A stretch of DNA of 64,000 nt from Larsenimonas salina (GCF_023736155.1 NZ_JAMLJJ010000002.1:186001-250000); one strand, 5' to 3'; shown: positions 1 to 9,358, numbered from the stretch's first letter. Made by a program: numbers and translations. The notes: generated by a model from the letters alone, not told the origin.

Positions 1-2
1 TC

Positions 3-674
3 TATCTGGTCGCTGCCAACGGTGTCGGGCTGGGTAAACCGATTGATTTCAGTGCGGTGAGTGAGGCGCCCTGGTGGGGCATACCGCAGTTCACCGCGCC
101 GGTGTTCGAGTGGCGGGCAATCGGGCTGATCGCCCCGGTCGCGGTCATTCTGGTGGCGGAAAACCTTGGGCACATCAAGGCCGTCGGTGCCATGACCGGG
201 CGCAACCTGACGCCCTATACCGGCCGCGCCTTTGTCGGCGATGGCCTTGCGACCATGCTGTCCGGAAGCGTTGGCGGTACCGGTGTGACCACTTACGCCG
301 AGAACATCGGTGTCATGGCCGTCACCCGGGTCTATTCGACGCTGATCTTCGTGGCGGCGGCGCTGATCGCGATCGTCATGGGCTTTTCGCCCAAGTTCGG
401 CGCACTGATTCATACTATTCCAGGCCCGGTGATGGGCGGGGCATCGATCGTGGTGTTCGGGCTTATTGCGGTCGCGGGTGCGCGCATCTGGGTGCAGCAT
501 CAGGTCGATCTGAGCGACAACGCCAATCTGATCACGATTGCCGCGATTCTGGTGCTGGGGGCGGGCAACTTCTCACTGCATCTGGGCCAGTTCACCCTCG
601 ATGGCATCGGCACCGCCACCTTCGGCGGCATCGCGTTGCACGCGCTTTTGCGCCGTCAGCGACTGGACACCTGA
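3..674 (+). CDS. NCS2-family nucleobase (uracil/xanthine) permease, 3' part
   Basis: C-terminal 223 codons of a nucleobase:cation symporter-2 carrier of the inner membrane; the 5' end lies left of the window and the frame is open from base 3. It shows the family signature GGTGVTTYAENIGVMAVTR, preceded by the AENLGHIKAVG stretch that carries conserved substrate-site residues, then several hydrophobic segments ending in a short basic tail (LLRRQRLDT). Resemblance is to the UraA/RutG branch, so uracil or another pyrimidine import is most likely, but xanthine/urate branches cannot be excluded from this fragment. The chaC-like gene starts 66 nt downstream on the same strand. Family call is firm, substrate is inferred. 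Confidence 0.85.
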   Translation, partial: YLVAANGVGLGKPIDFSAVSEAPWWGIPQFTAPVFEWRAIGLIAPVAVILVAENLGHIKAVGAMTGRNLTPYTGRAFVGDGLATMLSGSVGGTGVTTYAENIGVMAVTRVYSTLIFVAAALIAIVMGFSPKFGALIHTIPGPVMGGASIVVFGLIAVAGARIWVQHQVDLSDNANLITIAAILVLGAGNFSLHLGQFTLDGIGTATFGGIALHALLRRQRLDT

Positions 675-740
675 CCCGGCTCGGCTGTTCGGACCGTGCG
701 TTTGGGACCACACTGAAAGAACGCACTGTCCGGAGGGCTC

Positions 741-1439
741 ATGATCCGTTCTGAACGCAACGCCATTCCATCGCTTTCCATTACCCGGGACGTGCTCGAG
801 CGTGACCAGCTCCGAGCACATTTCGCGCGCCACCACCCAGAGATCGAGACGTTGGACGATACCGCGCTCACCGCCTCGATTCGCACGCTGCTTGACCATA
901 AGCCCGTCGATACCGACACCGACGGAGTATTCCTCTTTGCCTATGGCTCTTTGATCTGGAACCCGTGCGTTGCGGTCGGCGAGCGCCGGGCGGTGCGCCT
1001 TCATGGCTATCACCGAGCCTTTTGTCTGCGTTTTGAGCACGGCCGCGGGTCGCTTGAGGCGTCAGGGTTGATGCTTGGGCTGGTCGACGGTGGTCACTGC
1101 CAGGGCATGGCGCTTGAAATCCCGGGCGATCAACTCGAGCACGAGCTTTTACTGGTCTGGCGCCGGGAAATGCTGACCGGTGCCTATGTGCCACGCTGGG
1201 TGAGTCTTGAGAGCGAGGCTGGGCTGTTCTCGGCCATCGCCTTTATCGCCAACTCAGACGATGAAAGTTTCGTGGGCGAGCTCACCGATGAGGAAACCAT
1301 CGAGATGCTGGCCCGTGGGGCGGGAACGCTTGGCACCTGCCGTGACTATCTGAGCAATACGGTCACCGACCTTCGTGCACTCGGCATCCACGATGCTCAG
1401 CTCGAGGTGTTCGCGCACGCCCTCGGTGTGACGCCGTGA
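741..1439 (+). CDS. chaC: ChaC-type gamma-glutamylcyclotransferase
   Basis: A 232-residue protein of the ChaC family, which cleaves glutathione to 5-oxoproline and Cys-Gly in the cytoplasm. The glycine-rich substrate loop VFLFAYGSLIWNP lies near residue 60, followed by RLHGYHRAFCLR and the motif GAYVPRWV near residue 150, all typical of ChaC. The length is normal for the bacterial family. The ATG at 741 follows a GGAGG sequence (734-738) close by. It may be read through from the permease upstream; the 155-nt gap to the next gene suggests that the dehydrogenase has its own promoter. Glutathione as the substrate is known for the family and inferred here. Confidence 0.85.
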   Translation: MIRSERNAIPSLSITRDVLERDQLRAHFARHHPEIETLDDTALTASIRTLLDHKPVDTDTDGVFLFAYGSLIWNPCVAVGERRAVRLHGYHRAFCLRFEHGRGSLEASGLMLGLVDGGHCQGMALEIPGDQLEHELLLVWRREMLTGAYVPRWVSLESEAGLFSAIAFIANSDDESFVGELTDEETIEMLARGAGTLGTCRDYLSNTVTDLRALGIHDAQLEVFAHALGVTP

Positions 1440-1594
1440 GCGGGCCTCAGGGCCTGACCGGTACATCCGAAAAAATGCATAATATTTCTGCCCGTTTCGG
1501 AAAAAGTGTGTGGCAACGCGCCCGCGAACGGGAAAAGTCGCGTCCATGGATGCACTAGGGTGAGTGATACACGTCATTTATCCGGAGGTGTTGC

Positions 1595-3061
1595 ATGGAA
1601 TTGAATGATCCGCGCTTGTTTCGTGAACTGGCCTACATCGATGGGCAGTGGATGGCAGGCGATCAGGGCCGCGATCTGGCCGTGGACGATCCGGCCACTG
1701 GCGAAATCCTTGGGCATGTCGCACTGCTTGAGCGCGAGCAGATCAGCCACGCCGTGACCGCCGCCGAGCGTGCCTTTCCGGCGTGGCGGGCGCTCGGGGT
1801 CAATCGGCGCGCCGAAATCTTGAGCGCGTGGTGTCGTCTGCTGCATGAGCACAAACGCGACCTGGCCAACATCATGACGCTCGAGCAGGGCAAACCCCTG
1901 AGCGACGCCCGGGGAGAGGTCGAGTACGGCGCGAGTTTTCTGCACTGGTTCGCCGAAGAGGGCAAGCGCGCCTACGGCGCCACGATTCCAAGCCATCTCG
2001 AGGACGCGATGCTCGGCACGATCAAGGAGCCGGTCGGCATCTCGGCCATGTTCACTCCGTGGAACTTTCCGTTGGCCATGATCACGCGCAAGGCCGGCGC
2101 GGCGCTCGCAGCCGGCTGCCCGGTAGTGGTCAAGCCGGCCGGCGAGACGCCGTTTTCCGCACTGGCGCTTGCAGAACTTGCCGAGCGGGCTGGGGCGCCT
2201 AGAGGCGTATTCAATGTCGTGATGGGCGAGCCGGAAGTGGTCTCCGAGGTGCTCTGCACCGATGCGCGGGTACGCTCGGTGTCGTTCACCGGCTCGACCC
2301 GTGTCGGCAAGCTGCTGCTCGAGCAAAGCGCGTCGAGCGTCAAGCGCGTGGCGCTCGAGCTTGGTGGCAACGCGCCGTTCATTGTCGGCCCGGACATGGA
2401 CCCTGACGAGGCCGCCGCCGCCGCACTCGCCGCCAAGTTTCAGACCGCAGGCCAGGACTGTTTGGCCGCCAATCGAATCTTCGTGCATTCAAGCATTTAC
2501 GAGCGATTCATCGAGTGTTTTGCGGCCCGCATGAAGAAACTGAACGTGGGCAACGGTGTGATGGATGTCGACATCGGGCCATTGATTCATGCGCGTGCGG
2601 TCGATACCGCCAGGGCGCTGGTCGACGATGGCGTGGCCAAGGGAGCCCGGTTGATCGCGGGAGATCAGTCGATGGCGCCTGGCACCAATTTCTTCATGCC
2701 GACGCTTCTTGCCGACATCACGACCGACATGCGGGTCTTTCGCGAGGAAACGTTCTCGCCAGTGGCAGCGGTGTGCGCCTTCGATGACGACGATGAGGTG
2801 ATTTCGCGTGCCAATGACACTGAATACGGACTTGCCGCCTACGTTTATACCCATGACATTCGCCGCATCTATAAATACCTGCGCGGACTCGAGTACGGCA
2901 TGGTCAGCGTCAATACGCTCAAGATGACCGGCGCGCCGGTGCCGTTCGGTGGCGTCAAACAGTCGGGGCTCGGGCGTGAAGGTGGGCACCTGGGGCTCGA
3001 TGAGTATCTGGACACCAAGTACTTCTGCATGGGGGGCGTGCCAAGTGTGTCTGGAAGTTGA
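1595..3061 (+). CDS. gabD: NAD(P)-dependent succinate-semialdehyde dehydrogenase
   Basis: Aldehyde dehydrogenase of 488 residues, most like GabD, which oxidises succinate semialdehyde to succinate in the cytoplasm. Visible elements are the cofactor-site stretch FTPWNFPL near residue 153, KPAGETPFSA near 180, the Rossmann motif FTGSTRVGK near 231, the general base in ELGGNAPF near 255, the nucleophile Cys289 in AGQDCLAANR, and EETFSP. Many GabD proteins have a second Cys two residues after the nucleophile; here that position is Ala. A CGGAGG ribosome site precedes the ATG. No gabT is adjacent, so the physiological substrate is uncertain; a glutarate or 2-oxoglutarate semialdehyde role is possible. 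Confidence 0.82.
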   Translation: MELNDPRLFRELAYIDGQWMAGDQGRDLAVDDPATGEILGHVALLEREQISHAVTAAERAFPAWRALGVNRRAEILSAWCRLLHEHKRDLANIMTLEQGKPLSDARGEVEYGASFLHWFAEEGKRAYGATIPSHLEDAMLGTIKEPVGISAMFTPWNFPLAMITRKAGAALAAGCPVVVKPAGETPFSALALAELAERAGAPRGVFNVVMGEPEVVSEVLCTDARVRSVSFTGSTRVGKLLLEQSASSVKRVALELGGNAPFIVGPDMDPDEAAAAALAAKFQTAGQDCLAANRIFVHSSIYERFIECFAARMKKLNVGNGVMDVDIGPLIHARAVDTARALVDDGVAKGARLIAGDQSMAPGTNFFMPTLLADITTDMRVFREETFSPVAAVCAFDDDDEVISRANDTEYGLAAYVYTHDIRRIYKYLRGLEYGMVSVNTLKMTGAPVPFGGVKQSGLGREGGHLGLDEYLDTKYFCMGGVPSVSGS

Positions 3062-3069
3062 GTGGCAAG

Positions 3070-3115
3070 GCGGGACGTGGGCGGGTAGGGCGCGTCGTGC
3101 CGGTCCCGCTTTTTT
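3070..3115 (+). terminator. Probable terminator after the semialdehyde dehydrogenase
   Basis: Arms GCGGGAC (3070-3076) and GTCCCGC (3103-3109) can pair around a 26-nt loop that itself holds a short GC-rich hairpin; six T follow at once. It lies 9 nt past the stop codon of the dehydrogenase. The large loop makes it less canonical than the other terminators here. Confidence 0.55.
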
Positions 3116-3257
3116 ATGCGTATTTTCTTAATTTTAATTAGCATTGTTACGGCCGTGATACCAAACCCCTGTGGTGTTTTTTTCCTCTCGAACTAGGGTG
3201 TTATAAATAAACGCTAAATGGGCTTGATCAACGAGTCCGATAAACCGAGGGGAATGT

Positions 3258-4199
3258 ATGGGGCTTGATTCGCAATCTCGTCATGTGCTCGAACAGGACG
3301 CTCGGCTGGCGCCGAAGCAGCCCAGTCTTCTGCCGGCCGATCTGCGGGCTCAAACGCGGGAACGATCCAAACGCTACGGCCTGGCGCCCGAAAAGGTGGG
3401 TCGGGTGGAAGAGTACGCGATTGCAGGCGAGGGTGGTGATATTGCGGTGCGCGCCTATCAGCCCTCCGAGACGCCGCCCGAGACCGGCTATCCCACGCTG
3501 ATCTACTTTCACGGCGGTGGGTTTGTGGTGGGCGATCTTGATACGCATGACGGTCTTTGCCGTTTTTTGTGTCATCACGCGGAGGTTCAGGTAATTGCGG
3601 TGGATTATCGGTTGGCGCCGGAGGCAATCTTCCCCGCGGCGCACGATGACGCGCTGGCCGTGTTCGACGCCATCACGATGGCGCCGGTCGATCATCAGGT
3701 GGATCTGTCGCGATTGATCGTTGGGGGTGACAGCGCCGGTGGCAATATCGCCGTGACGCTCGCCCATCGAAGCATCGGCCGCGATGATGTGATGCTTGCC
3801 GGCCAACTGCTTCTGTACCCATGGTTGAAGCTCAGCCCAGCGCCGGATTCGCCCTCCAAGCGCCACTTCGGTGAGCGCAACGGTCTGGATCTCGCCTCGC
3901 TCAACCAGTTCGCCTTGATGTATGACCCGCGGCTCAACTGGGAGCACCCCAAGGCGTCGCCGTTTTTCCTGAACGATCTGTGGGGGCTGCCGCCATCGTT
4001 TGTGGCCTCCATCGAGCACGACCCGCTCTGCGATGAAGCCGAAGTGTTCGCCATGCGGCTCGCCCAGCAGGGCATTGGTGTTACCTGGCGGCGTTATCTT
4101 GGCACGATCCACAGCTGTGCGGTCATGGCCGGCGCCATCGATCAGGGGCGGTATATGCTCGAAGACGCCGTTCAATGGCTTCGGGGCGCGTGCCATTAA
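3258..4199 (+). CDS. Alpha/beta hydrolase of the hormone-sensitive-lipase family (esterase)
   Basis: A 313-residue cytoplasmic carboxylesterase-type hydrolase. The oxyanion-hole motif HGGGFVVGD is at residues 85-93, the nucleophile elbow GDSAGG at 157-162 (Ser159), and the likely acid and base are in DPLCDEA and GTIHSCAV near the C-terminus, giving a complete Ser-Asp-His set. There is no signal peptide. The gene stands alone between a terminator-like region and a converging small gene, so context does not identify a substrate. Bacterial HSL-type enzymes act on short-chain acyl esters; that is family knowledge. Confidence 0.88.
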   Translation: MGLDSQSRHVLEQDARLAPKQPSLLPADLRAQTRERSKRYGLAPEKVGRVEEYAIAGEGGDIAVRAYQPSETPPETGYPTLIYFHGGGFVVGDLDTHDGLCRFLCHHAEVQVIAVDYRLAPEAIFPAAHDDALAVFDAITMAPVDHQVDLSRLIVGGDSAGGNIAVTLAHRSIGRDDVMLAGQLLLYPWLKLSPAPDSPSKRHFGERNGLDLASLNQFALMYDPRLNWEHPKASPFFLNDLWGLPPSFVASIEHDPLCDEAEVFAMRLAQQGIGVTWRRYLGTIHSCAVMAGAIDQGRYMLEDAVQWLRGACH

Positions 4200-4206
4200 G
4201 CCCCCG

Positions 4207-4227
4207 CGAGCCGATTAGATCGGCTCG
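4207..4227. terminator. Perfect 9-bp hairpin at converging gene ends
   Basis: CGAGCCGAT and ATCGGCTCG form a 9-bp stem with a TAG loop between the esterase stop (4199) and the last codons of the converging NTF2-like gene. There is no T-tract on either strand, so it is either a weak bidirectional terminator or a 3'-end protecting hairpin. Confidence 0.4.
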
Positions 4228-4634
4228 TCGGTCCAGTGGGGCGCCGCACTCTGGTGCTGGTGCCACCACTGCCGGTACGCCATGCATTCGCCTTCATCGT
4301 TGAACTGCGCCAGGAGCACGCCGTCCATATCGATGTGGGTCTCGTTGGGGTGCATGAGCAGGCTCGCCCGCCAGCGTGCGTAGCCAAGCGCGTGCAGATC
4401 ATTGCGCTCGAAGGTGATCGCCTGGGCATTGAACCGGGCCGAGGACGCCCGGCTCCAGACGGTGTCCAGCCAGTAGCTCGTGACGTCTTCCCGCCCAATG
4501 AGCGGCGGGTCGAACGGCGTCAGATAGCAGTGAACATCCTCGCTGAACAGCGCCGCAAGCCCGGGCGAGTCCCCGTTGACCCAGTGGGTGGTGAAGGCGT
4601 CCAGCCAGGCCTGAAACTCAGTCATTGACGTCAT
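4215..4634 (-). CDS. NTF2-like / SnoaL-type small domain protein
   Basis: A 139-residue single-domain protein with the NTF2/SnoaL cone-fold pattern: an N-terminal helix (EFQAWLDAFTTHWVNGD), then SPGLAALFSEDVHCYLTPFDPPLIGREDVTSYWLDTVW and alternating strands ending in FNDEGECMAYRQWWHQHQ. Such proteins may be small isomerases, cyclases or ligand-binding proteins; nothing in the sequence decides. It is transcribed away from the molybdoenzyme gene, with only 38 nt between the two start codons, so their promoters must overlap and shared control is plausible. Confidence 0.7.
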   Translation of the reverse strand: MTSMTEFQAWLDAFTTHWVNGDSPGLAALFSEDVHCYLTPFDPPLIGREDVTSYWLDTVWSRASSARFNAQAITFERNDLHALGYARWRASLLMHPNETHIDMDGVLLAQFNDEGECMAYRQWWHQHQSAAPHWTDEPI

Positions 4635-4672
4635 CCGTGTCTTCCTCCTGTCCTGTAGTGTTGTAATGCGCC

Positions 4673-6967
4673 ATGTCCTTGATCAAGCCTAGCACGCCCC
4701 TCGTCATGACCCACATGGGTACCCTTGCCGACGCCGACCGGGGGCCAGGCCCCTATTCGTCTGATCTCAATCCCAATCCGCTCCCCGAGGCGATGCTCGC
4801 GCTTCAGACGCATGGCGCTCGAGTGAGCTCGCCGATGGTGCGGGTCGGCTGGCGCGAAGGGGATCGCGGCGCTCGGCGCGGTGAGGACCGGTTCGAGCCG
4901 GTCAGCTGGGCGGCGGCGACGCGTCTGGTGCACGATGAGTTGACGCGCGTATCGACGACGCATGGCAACGAGGCCATCTACGCAGGCAGTTACGGCTGGG
5001 GCAGCGCCGGGCGGTTCCACCATGCCCAGAGCCAACTCAAGCGTCTGTTGAATCTGTATGGGGGCTTCACCGGCTCGAAACACACATACAGCTACGGAGC
5101 CGGCGCCGTCATCGTGCCGCACGTGCTGGGCCAGGAGTACGGGGGCACCAATGCCTGTGCCCCGGCGTGGGCGCACATCGAGCGTCACACCGACCTGATG
5201 GTGGCGTTCGGCGGTTTTCGAGCGGGCAACACCCGCTGCGACGCCGGCGGCGTACTGAGCCATGAGGCCAGAGGCGCCCTGGCGCGGGCCTGCCGGCGCG
5301 GCATGACCTTGATCGTGGTCTCGCCGGACGCTGCTGACGCGCCCGACTTTCCAAACGTTCACCATGTCCCGATTCGCCCGACCACCGATGCGGCGCTGTT
5401 GCTCGCACTGTGCACGTGGCTGATTGACCATGGCCGGGCTGATCGTGCGTTCGTGAATCGATTTTGTGTCGGTGGGGGCGTGCTCGCCCGTTACCTTGAA
5501 GGCCGCGATGACGGTGTCCCCAAGACCGCGGCGTGGGCCGAGGCCATTACCGGCGTGCCCAGAGCGCGGATCGAGTGGCTGGCCGAGCGGCTTGCCCGTG
5601 CCACGCGCCCGCTGGTTGCGCTGTCCTGGTCGCTTCAGCGCGCCCGCTTCGCCGAACAGCCCTATTGGGCCGCCATCGCGCTGGCCTCGCACCTGGGTGC
5701 GATCGGAACCCCCGGCGGTGGCGTGGCCTTCGGGCTGGGCTCGGTCAATTCGGTCGGTCTGGGCGGCCCGGCGATGGCCGCGCCAGGCGTACCGCAGGGC
5801 CATAACCCGGTCACGAAGGCGATACCGGTGGCCGCCCTTGGCGAGATGCTTGCCCGCCCCGGCGAGGCGCTTTTGTTCAACGGCGAGACGCACTCATTGC
5901 CCGAGATCAAGCTGGTCTACTGGGCGGGCGGCAATCCGTTTCACCATCATCAGGATCTGAACCGCCTTCATGGGCTCTGGCAGCGCCCGGAAACCGTGGT
6001 CGTGCATGAGCCGGTCTGGAGCGCGACGGCAAGGCGCGCCGATATCGTGCTGCCGGTCACGCTGCCTTCTGAGCGCGCCGACATCGCAGGCTCATCGTTT
6101 GATCGCCATCTGGTCTATTCGAGCGCGCTGCATGAACCCCGCGGGCAGGCGCGTACCGACCACGCCATCTGCACTGCCATCGCCGCGCACGGCGGCAAGG
6201 CAGCGGCCTTCACGGACGGCTTGACGGTCGAGGGCTGGCTCGAGCGGCTTTACGGCGGTTATCGGGCCCGCCACCCCGAGCTTCCCTCGTTCGAGACGTT
6301 CAAGGCACATGGCGCGGTGTCGCTGACAGCTGCCGAGCCCGAGCGTCTCACGGTACCGCTCAAGGCGTTCATCGACGCGCCCGAGCATGCGCCGCTGTCG
6401 ACGCCGTCGGGCCGAATCGAGCTGTTCAGTCAGACGATCGAGGGCTTTGGCTGCATCGACTGCGGCCCGCACCCGCGCTGGCAGGCGCCGGAGGAGTGGC
6501 TTGGTGGCGCGCTCGCCCGCCGCTTTCCACTGCATCTGCTGTCACCGCAGCCGCATCATCGGCTGCACAGTCAGGGGGATCCGGTCGGCGAGAGCGCGGC
6601 GCACAAGATCGAGGGGCGTGAGGCCGTGACGTTGTCACGCCAGGACGCCGATGCGCGCGGCCTGCGCCCTGGCCAGACCGTGAAACTCTTCAATGACCGC
6701 GGCGCGTGCCTGGCCGGGCTCTCGGTATCAGACACGCTCATGCCCGGGGTGGCCGTGCTTCCGACCGGGGCGTGGCTTGAATACGCGTTGGGCCTTTTTG
6801 CACAGAACGGTTCGCCGCTCGAGTGCGCCGGCAACCCCAACGTTCTGACCGCGGATCGCCCGAGCTCGACGCTCTCCTGGGGCTGTGGCGCCAACAGTTG
6901 CCTGATTGAGGTGGTCGCGGCCACCTCCGGCGAGTGCGCTGCGCGCCCGGCCCGACATATCGACTAG
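4673..6967 (+). CDS. Cytoplasmic molybdopterin-dependent S/N-oxide reductase (BisC/DMSO-reductase family)
   Basis: A 764-residue member of the type III DMSO-reductase family, which binds bis-MGD molybdenum through a serine. The ligand is probably Ser111 in SYGWGSAGRFHHAQS. Further landmarks are YWAGGNPFHHHQDLNRL, the arginine-containing HRLHSQGDP near the C-terminus and a terminal MGD-binding domain (NDRGACLAGLSVSDTLMPGVAVL). There is no N-terminal Fe-S cysteine motif and no twin-arginine signal, so a cytoplasmic enzyme like biotin sulfoxide reductase fits better than periplasmic TorA/DorA. No cytochrome or maturation gene is adjacent. The substrate (biotin-, methionine- or other sulfoxide) is inferred. 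Confidence 0.85.
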   Translation: MSLIKPSTPLVMTHMGTLADADRGPGPYSSDLNPNPLPEAMLALQTHGARVSSPMVRVGWREGDRGARRGEDRFEPVSWAAATRLVHDELTRVSTTHGNEAIYAGSYGWGSAGRFHHAQSQLKRLLNLYGGFTGSKHTYSYGAGAVIVPHVLGQEYGGTNACAPAWAHIERHTDLMVAFGGFRAGNTRCDAGGVLSHEARGALARACRRGMTLIVVSPDAADAPDFPNVHHVPIRPTTDAALLLALCTWLIDHGRADRAFVNRFCVGGGVLARYLEGRDDGVPKTAAWAEAITGVPRARIEWLAERLARATRPLVALSWSLQRARFAEQPYWAAIALASHLGAIGTPGGGVAFGLGSVNSVGLGGPAMAAPGVPQGHNPVTKAIPVAALGEMLARPGEALLFNGETHSLPEIKLVYWAGGNPFHHHQDLNRLHGLWQRPETVVVHEPVWSATARRADIVLPVTLPSERADIAGSSFDRHLVYSSALHEPRGQARTDHAICTAIAAHGGKAAAFTDGLTVEGWLERLYGGYRARHPELPSFETFKAHGAVSLTAAEPERLTVPLKAFIDAPEHAPLSTPSGRIELFSQTIEGFGCIDCGPHPRWQAPEEWLGGALARRFPLHLLSPQPHHRLHSQGDPVGESAAHKIEGREAVTLSRQDADARGLRPGQTVKLFNDRGACLAGLSVSDTLMPGVAVLPTGAWLEYALGLFAQNGSPLECAGNPNVLTADRPSSTLSWGCGANSCLIEVVAATSGECAARPARHID

Positions 6968-7034
6968 GCTGAATGAGGTTCGACCCACCGCGCAGGCGGT
7001 ATCACAACAATAAGACAATGTAAGGAGCAGGTTC

Positions 7035-8498
7035 ATGGAGTGGCTCTTTGACCTCGAGCGGGGCTTCAACGCACTGGCCGACCCGATCAGCAATTTCATC
7101 TGGTCATTTATTCTGGTGTATCTGCTGCTGGGCGTGGGGGTGCTGTTCACGCTCATGACCCGCGGCATGCAGTTTCGGCTTTTAACCCACATGGCGCGCG
7201 TGACCTTTACCCGACAAGGCAGTGGTGAGGGTGTGAGCGCGTTTCAGGCGTTTTCCACCTCGCTTGCCGGTCGTGTTGGTACCGGCAATCTGGCCGGCGT
7301 GGCGCTGGCGCTTTGGGTCGGTGGGCCCGGGGCGATTTTCTGGATGTGGGTGACAGCACTCGTGGGGCTTGTCACGGCGTTCGTCGAGTCGACGCTCGGT
7401 CAGGTGTACAAGTCCCGTCACCAGGACGGCGCCTTTCGCGGCGGCCCGGCCTACTATATCGAACGCGGGCTGGGGCAGCGCTGGCTTGGGTGTGTGTTCG
7501 CGGTCTTTTTGATCATCGCCTTTGGCCTTGCGTTTTGCGGGGCGCAGTCCAACACCATTGCTCGGGCACTGGACAGCGCGTTTTCGATTCCCGACTGGGT
7601 GACCGGGCTTGTGCTGGTCGCCTTGACCGCACTGATCATTTACGGCGGCGTACGCTCGGTTGCGCGGGCGGCGGAGAAAATCGTGCCGTTGATGGCGGTG
7701 GCGTATCTGCTGGTGGCGCTTTATATCCTGGCCGTCAACATCACCGAGGTGCCCGCGATGCTTGCGTTGATCGTCAAGAGCGCCTTTGGCTTCGGGCCGG
7801 CGGTTGGCGGCGCGGCGGGGTTTGCGATCAAGACCGCGATGGAAAATGGCGTCAAGCGCGGTCTTTTCTCCAACGAGGCCGGCATGGGCTCGGCGCCGAA
7901 CGCGGCCGCAACCGCCTCGGTCAAGCACCCGGCGGCGCAGGGGTTGGTGCAGTCGTTTGGCGTGGTGTGCGATACCCTGATCATCTGCACGTGTACGGCG
8001 GTGGTGATCTTGCTGTCCGGGGTGTATCAGACGTTGATGGCAGGCTCGCCTGGGGCCGATATTCAGGGCATTCAGCTGACTCAGGACGCCATGAGCGATC
8101 ATTTGGGAAGCTTTGGCACCTGGTTTATCGCGGTCGCGATTTTCCTGTTCGCGTTTACCTCGATCCTTGCCGATTACGCCTATTCCTCGATCAACATCGA
8201 GTACCTGTTTCCAAACCACAAACGCCTGGCCGATCAGATCCTGCGGGTGGTGGTGCTTTCAATGGTGATGGTCGGCGCGGTGGCCTCACTCGACTTCATC
8301 TGGCATTTCGCCGATCTGGCGATGGGGCTGATGGCGACCATCAACCTGATTGCGATCGTACTGCTTGCGCCGACGGCGCTGAGAGTGCTTAACGATTACG
8401 AGCGCCAGCGCCGCGACGGGGTGCGTGAGCCCGTCTTTTCACCGACCGCGCTCAAGCGTCAGGGGGGAATCGACAAGGACGTGTGGCCAGAGTCGTGA
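7035..8498 (+). CDS. AGCS-family alanine/glycine:cation symporter, copy 1
   Basis: A 487-residue inner-membrane sodium:amino-acid symporter with about ten hydrophobic segments. AGCS hallmarks include FSTSLAGRVGTGNLAGVA, GGPGAIFWMWVTALVG and FSNEAGMGSAPNAAA. TAAGGAGCAGG sits before the ATG. It is closely similar over its whole length to the gene at 17141, sharing GNLAGVA, MEWL/MEFL-type N-termini and the DYERQR-containing tail (VLNDYERQRRDG against VLKDYERQRKAG). Import of alanine, glycine or D-alanine is the family role. It follows the molybdoenzyme by 67 nt but no functional link is evident. Confidence 0.9.
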   Translation: MEWLFDLERGFNALADPISNFIWSFILVYLLLGVGVLFTLMTRGMQFRLLTHMARVTFTRQGSGEGVSAFQAFSTSLAGRVGTGNLAGVALALWVGGPGAIFWMWVTALVGLVTAFVESTLGQVYKSRHQDGAFRGGPAYYIERGLGQRWLGCVFAVFLIIAFGLAFCGAQSNTIARALDSAFSIPDWVTGLVLVALTALIIYGGVRSVARAAEKIVPLMAVAYLLVALYILAVNITEVPAMLALIVKSAFGFGPAVGGAAGFAIKTAMENGVKRGLFSNEAGMGSAPNAAATASVKHPAAQGLVQSFGVVCDTLIICTCTAVVILLSGVYQTLMAGSPGADIQGIQLTQDAMSDHLGSFGTWFIAVAIFLFAFTSILADYAYSSINIEYLFPNHKRLADQILRVVVLSMVMVGAVASLDFIWHFADLAMGLMATINLIAIVLLAPTALRVLNDYERQRRDGVREPVFSPTALKRQGGIDKDVWPES

Positions 8499-8518
8499 CG
8501 ACGACGCCAGGATGAAAA

Positions 8519-8551
8519 ACGCCGCCTCGATAGGTTCGAGGCGGCGTGATC
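8519..8551. terminator. Bidirectional terminator between AGCS copy 1 and DUF2076 gene
   Basis: ACGCCGCCTCGA (8519-8530) pairs with TCGAGGCGGCGT (8536-8547) across a 5-nt loop, a 12-bp stem. On the minus strand the stem runs straight into a T-tract (A-rich 8514-8519 on the given strand); on the plus strand GATCGTTTT follows. It serves both converging genes, better on the minus side. Confidence 0.85.
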
Positions 8552-8570
8552 GTTTTAGGGCCGGTTGCGT

Positions 8571-9287
8571 TTAAAGCTCGTCGAAGCCGTCGCCGAAATC
8601 ATCGAAGCCGCCGCCCATATCGCCGTCGTCGAAGCCGGTATCCTGCAGGCCGCCATCCTGACCTGGGTCGTTCATGTCACTGGTGTCCATGTCCGCAGGC
8701 GCCATGCCGCCATCGCCTGCGCCGCTGTCGGCGGCGTCCGGAGTGTCATCGATGGATTCGACGATCTCCTCGGGATGGTCCTGATCGAACATGTCCATCA
8801 TCAGGTTGCCAAGCATGACACCACCGGCGACCCCGGCGGCGGTTTGAAGCGCGCCGCTCAGAAACCCGCTGCCGCCGCCTCGGCCCATGTGCGACCCCAT
8901 CCCACCGGGCTGAGTGCCCTGCGCGCCCCAGCCGGGGGCGGACGACGGGCCACTCTGGCGAGCGCCTCGGTTTGAGGCGGGCCGTTGGGCGGCTTGAGCG
9001 CTATTGTCGCTGCCGCCTCCGAACAGGCCGGCAAGAAAGCCGCCGCTGGCAGGCGCGCTCTGGCTCTGGTTCTTCTCGAGCTCGTCGACCCGTGCTTTCA
9101 GCCGCTTGAGGGTGGCCTCCTGCATGATGATGGTCTGGGCCATGTAGTAGGGCGCGGCTGGCTGGTTGGTGACGTGCTCGCGAATGCGGCTCTCTGCCGC
9201 TTGGTCGCGCTCGCCGCTTTGACGCTCGGCTTTTTCAAGACGTCCGAACATATCGTCGATCAATCGGTTGGCATCGTTTTCCATCAT
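8571..9287 (-). CDS. DUF2076 family protein
   Basis: A 238-residue soluble protein of the DUF2076 family, whose role is unknown (often described as a periplasmic ligand-binding sensor). Residues 1-70 form a helical coiled-coil-like module (IDDMFGRLEKAERQSGERDQ and IMQEATLKRLKARVDELEK). Residues 75-165 are low-complexity Gly/Ser/Ala/Gln sequence, with a short glycine-rich hydrophobic stretch near 145-165 (LQTAAGVAGGVMLGNLMM). The tail is strongly acidic with MDTSDMNDPGQDGG-type spacing and ends in GDGFDEL. There is no classical signal peptide. It ends at a strong terminator shared with the symporter gene. Confidence 0.78.
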   Translation of the reverse strand: MMENDANRLIDDMFGRLEKAERQSGERDQAAESRIREHVTNQPAAPYYMAQTIIMQEATLKRLKARVDELEKNQSQSAPASGGFLAGLFGGGSDNSAQAAQRPASNRGARQSGPSSAPGWGAQGTQPGGMGSHMGRGGGSGFLSGALQTAAGVAGGVMLGNLMMDMFDQDHPEEIVESIDDTPDAADSGAGDGGMAPADMDTSDMNDPGQDGGLQDTGFDDGDMGGGFDDFGDGFDEL

Positions 9288-9358
9288 GGTCTTCCGTGCG
9301 TGGTGTACTCAAGGGTTTGACGTCTTCAAGACGAGTCCGTTCCCGGTGCTCAAGCCGA

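Noticed and set aside
1574-2488. 304-residue minus-strand frame opposite gabD
   Set aside because: Antisense shadow; gabD motifs on the plus strand are complete.
4631-5893. 420-residue minus-strand frame opposite the molybdoenzyme
   Set aside because: Antisense shadow without any family motif, overlapping a clearly conserved enzyme and the NTF2-like start region.
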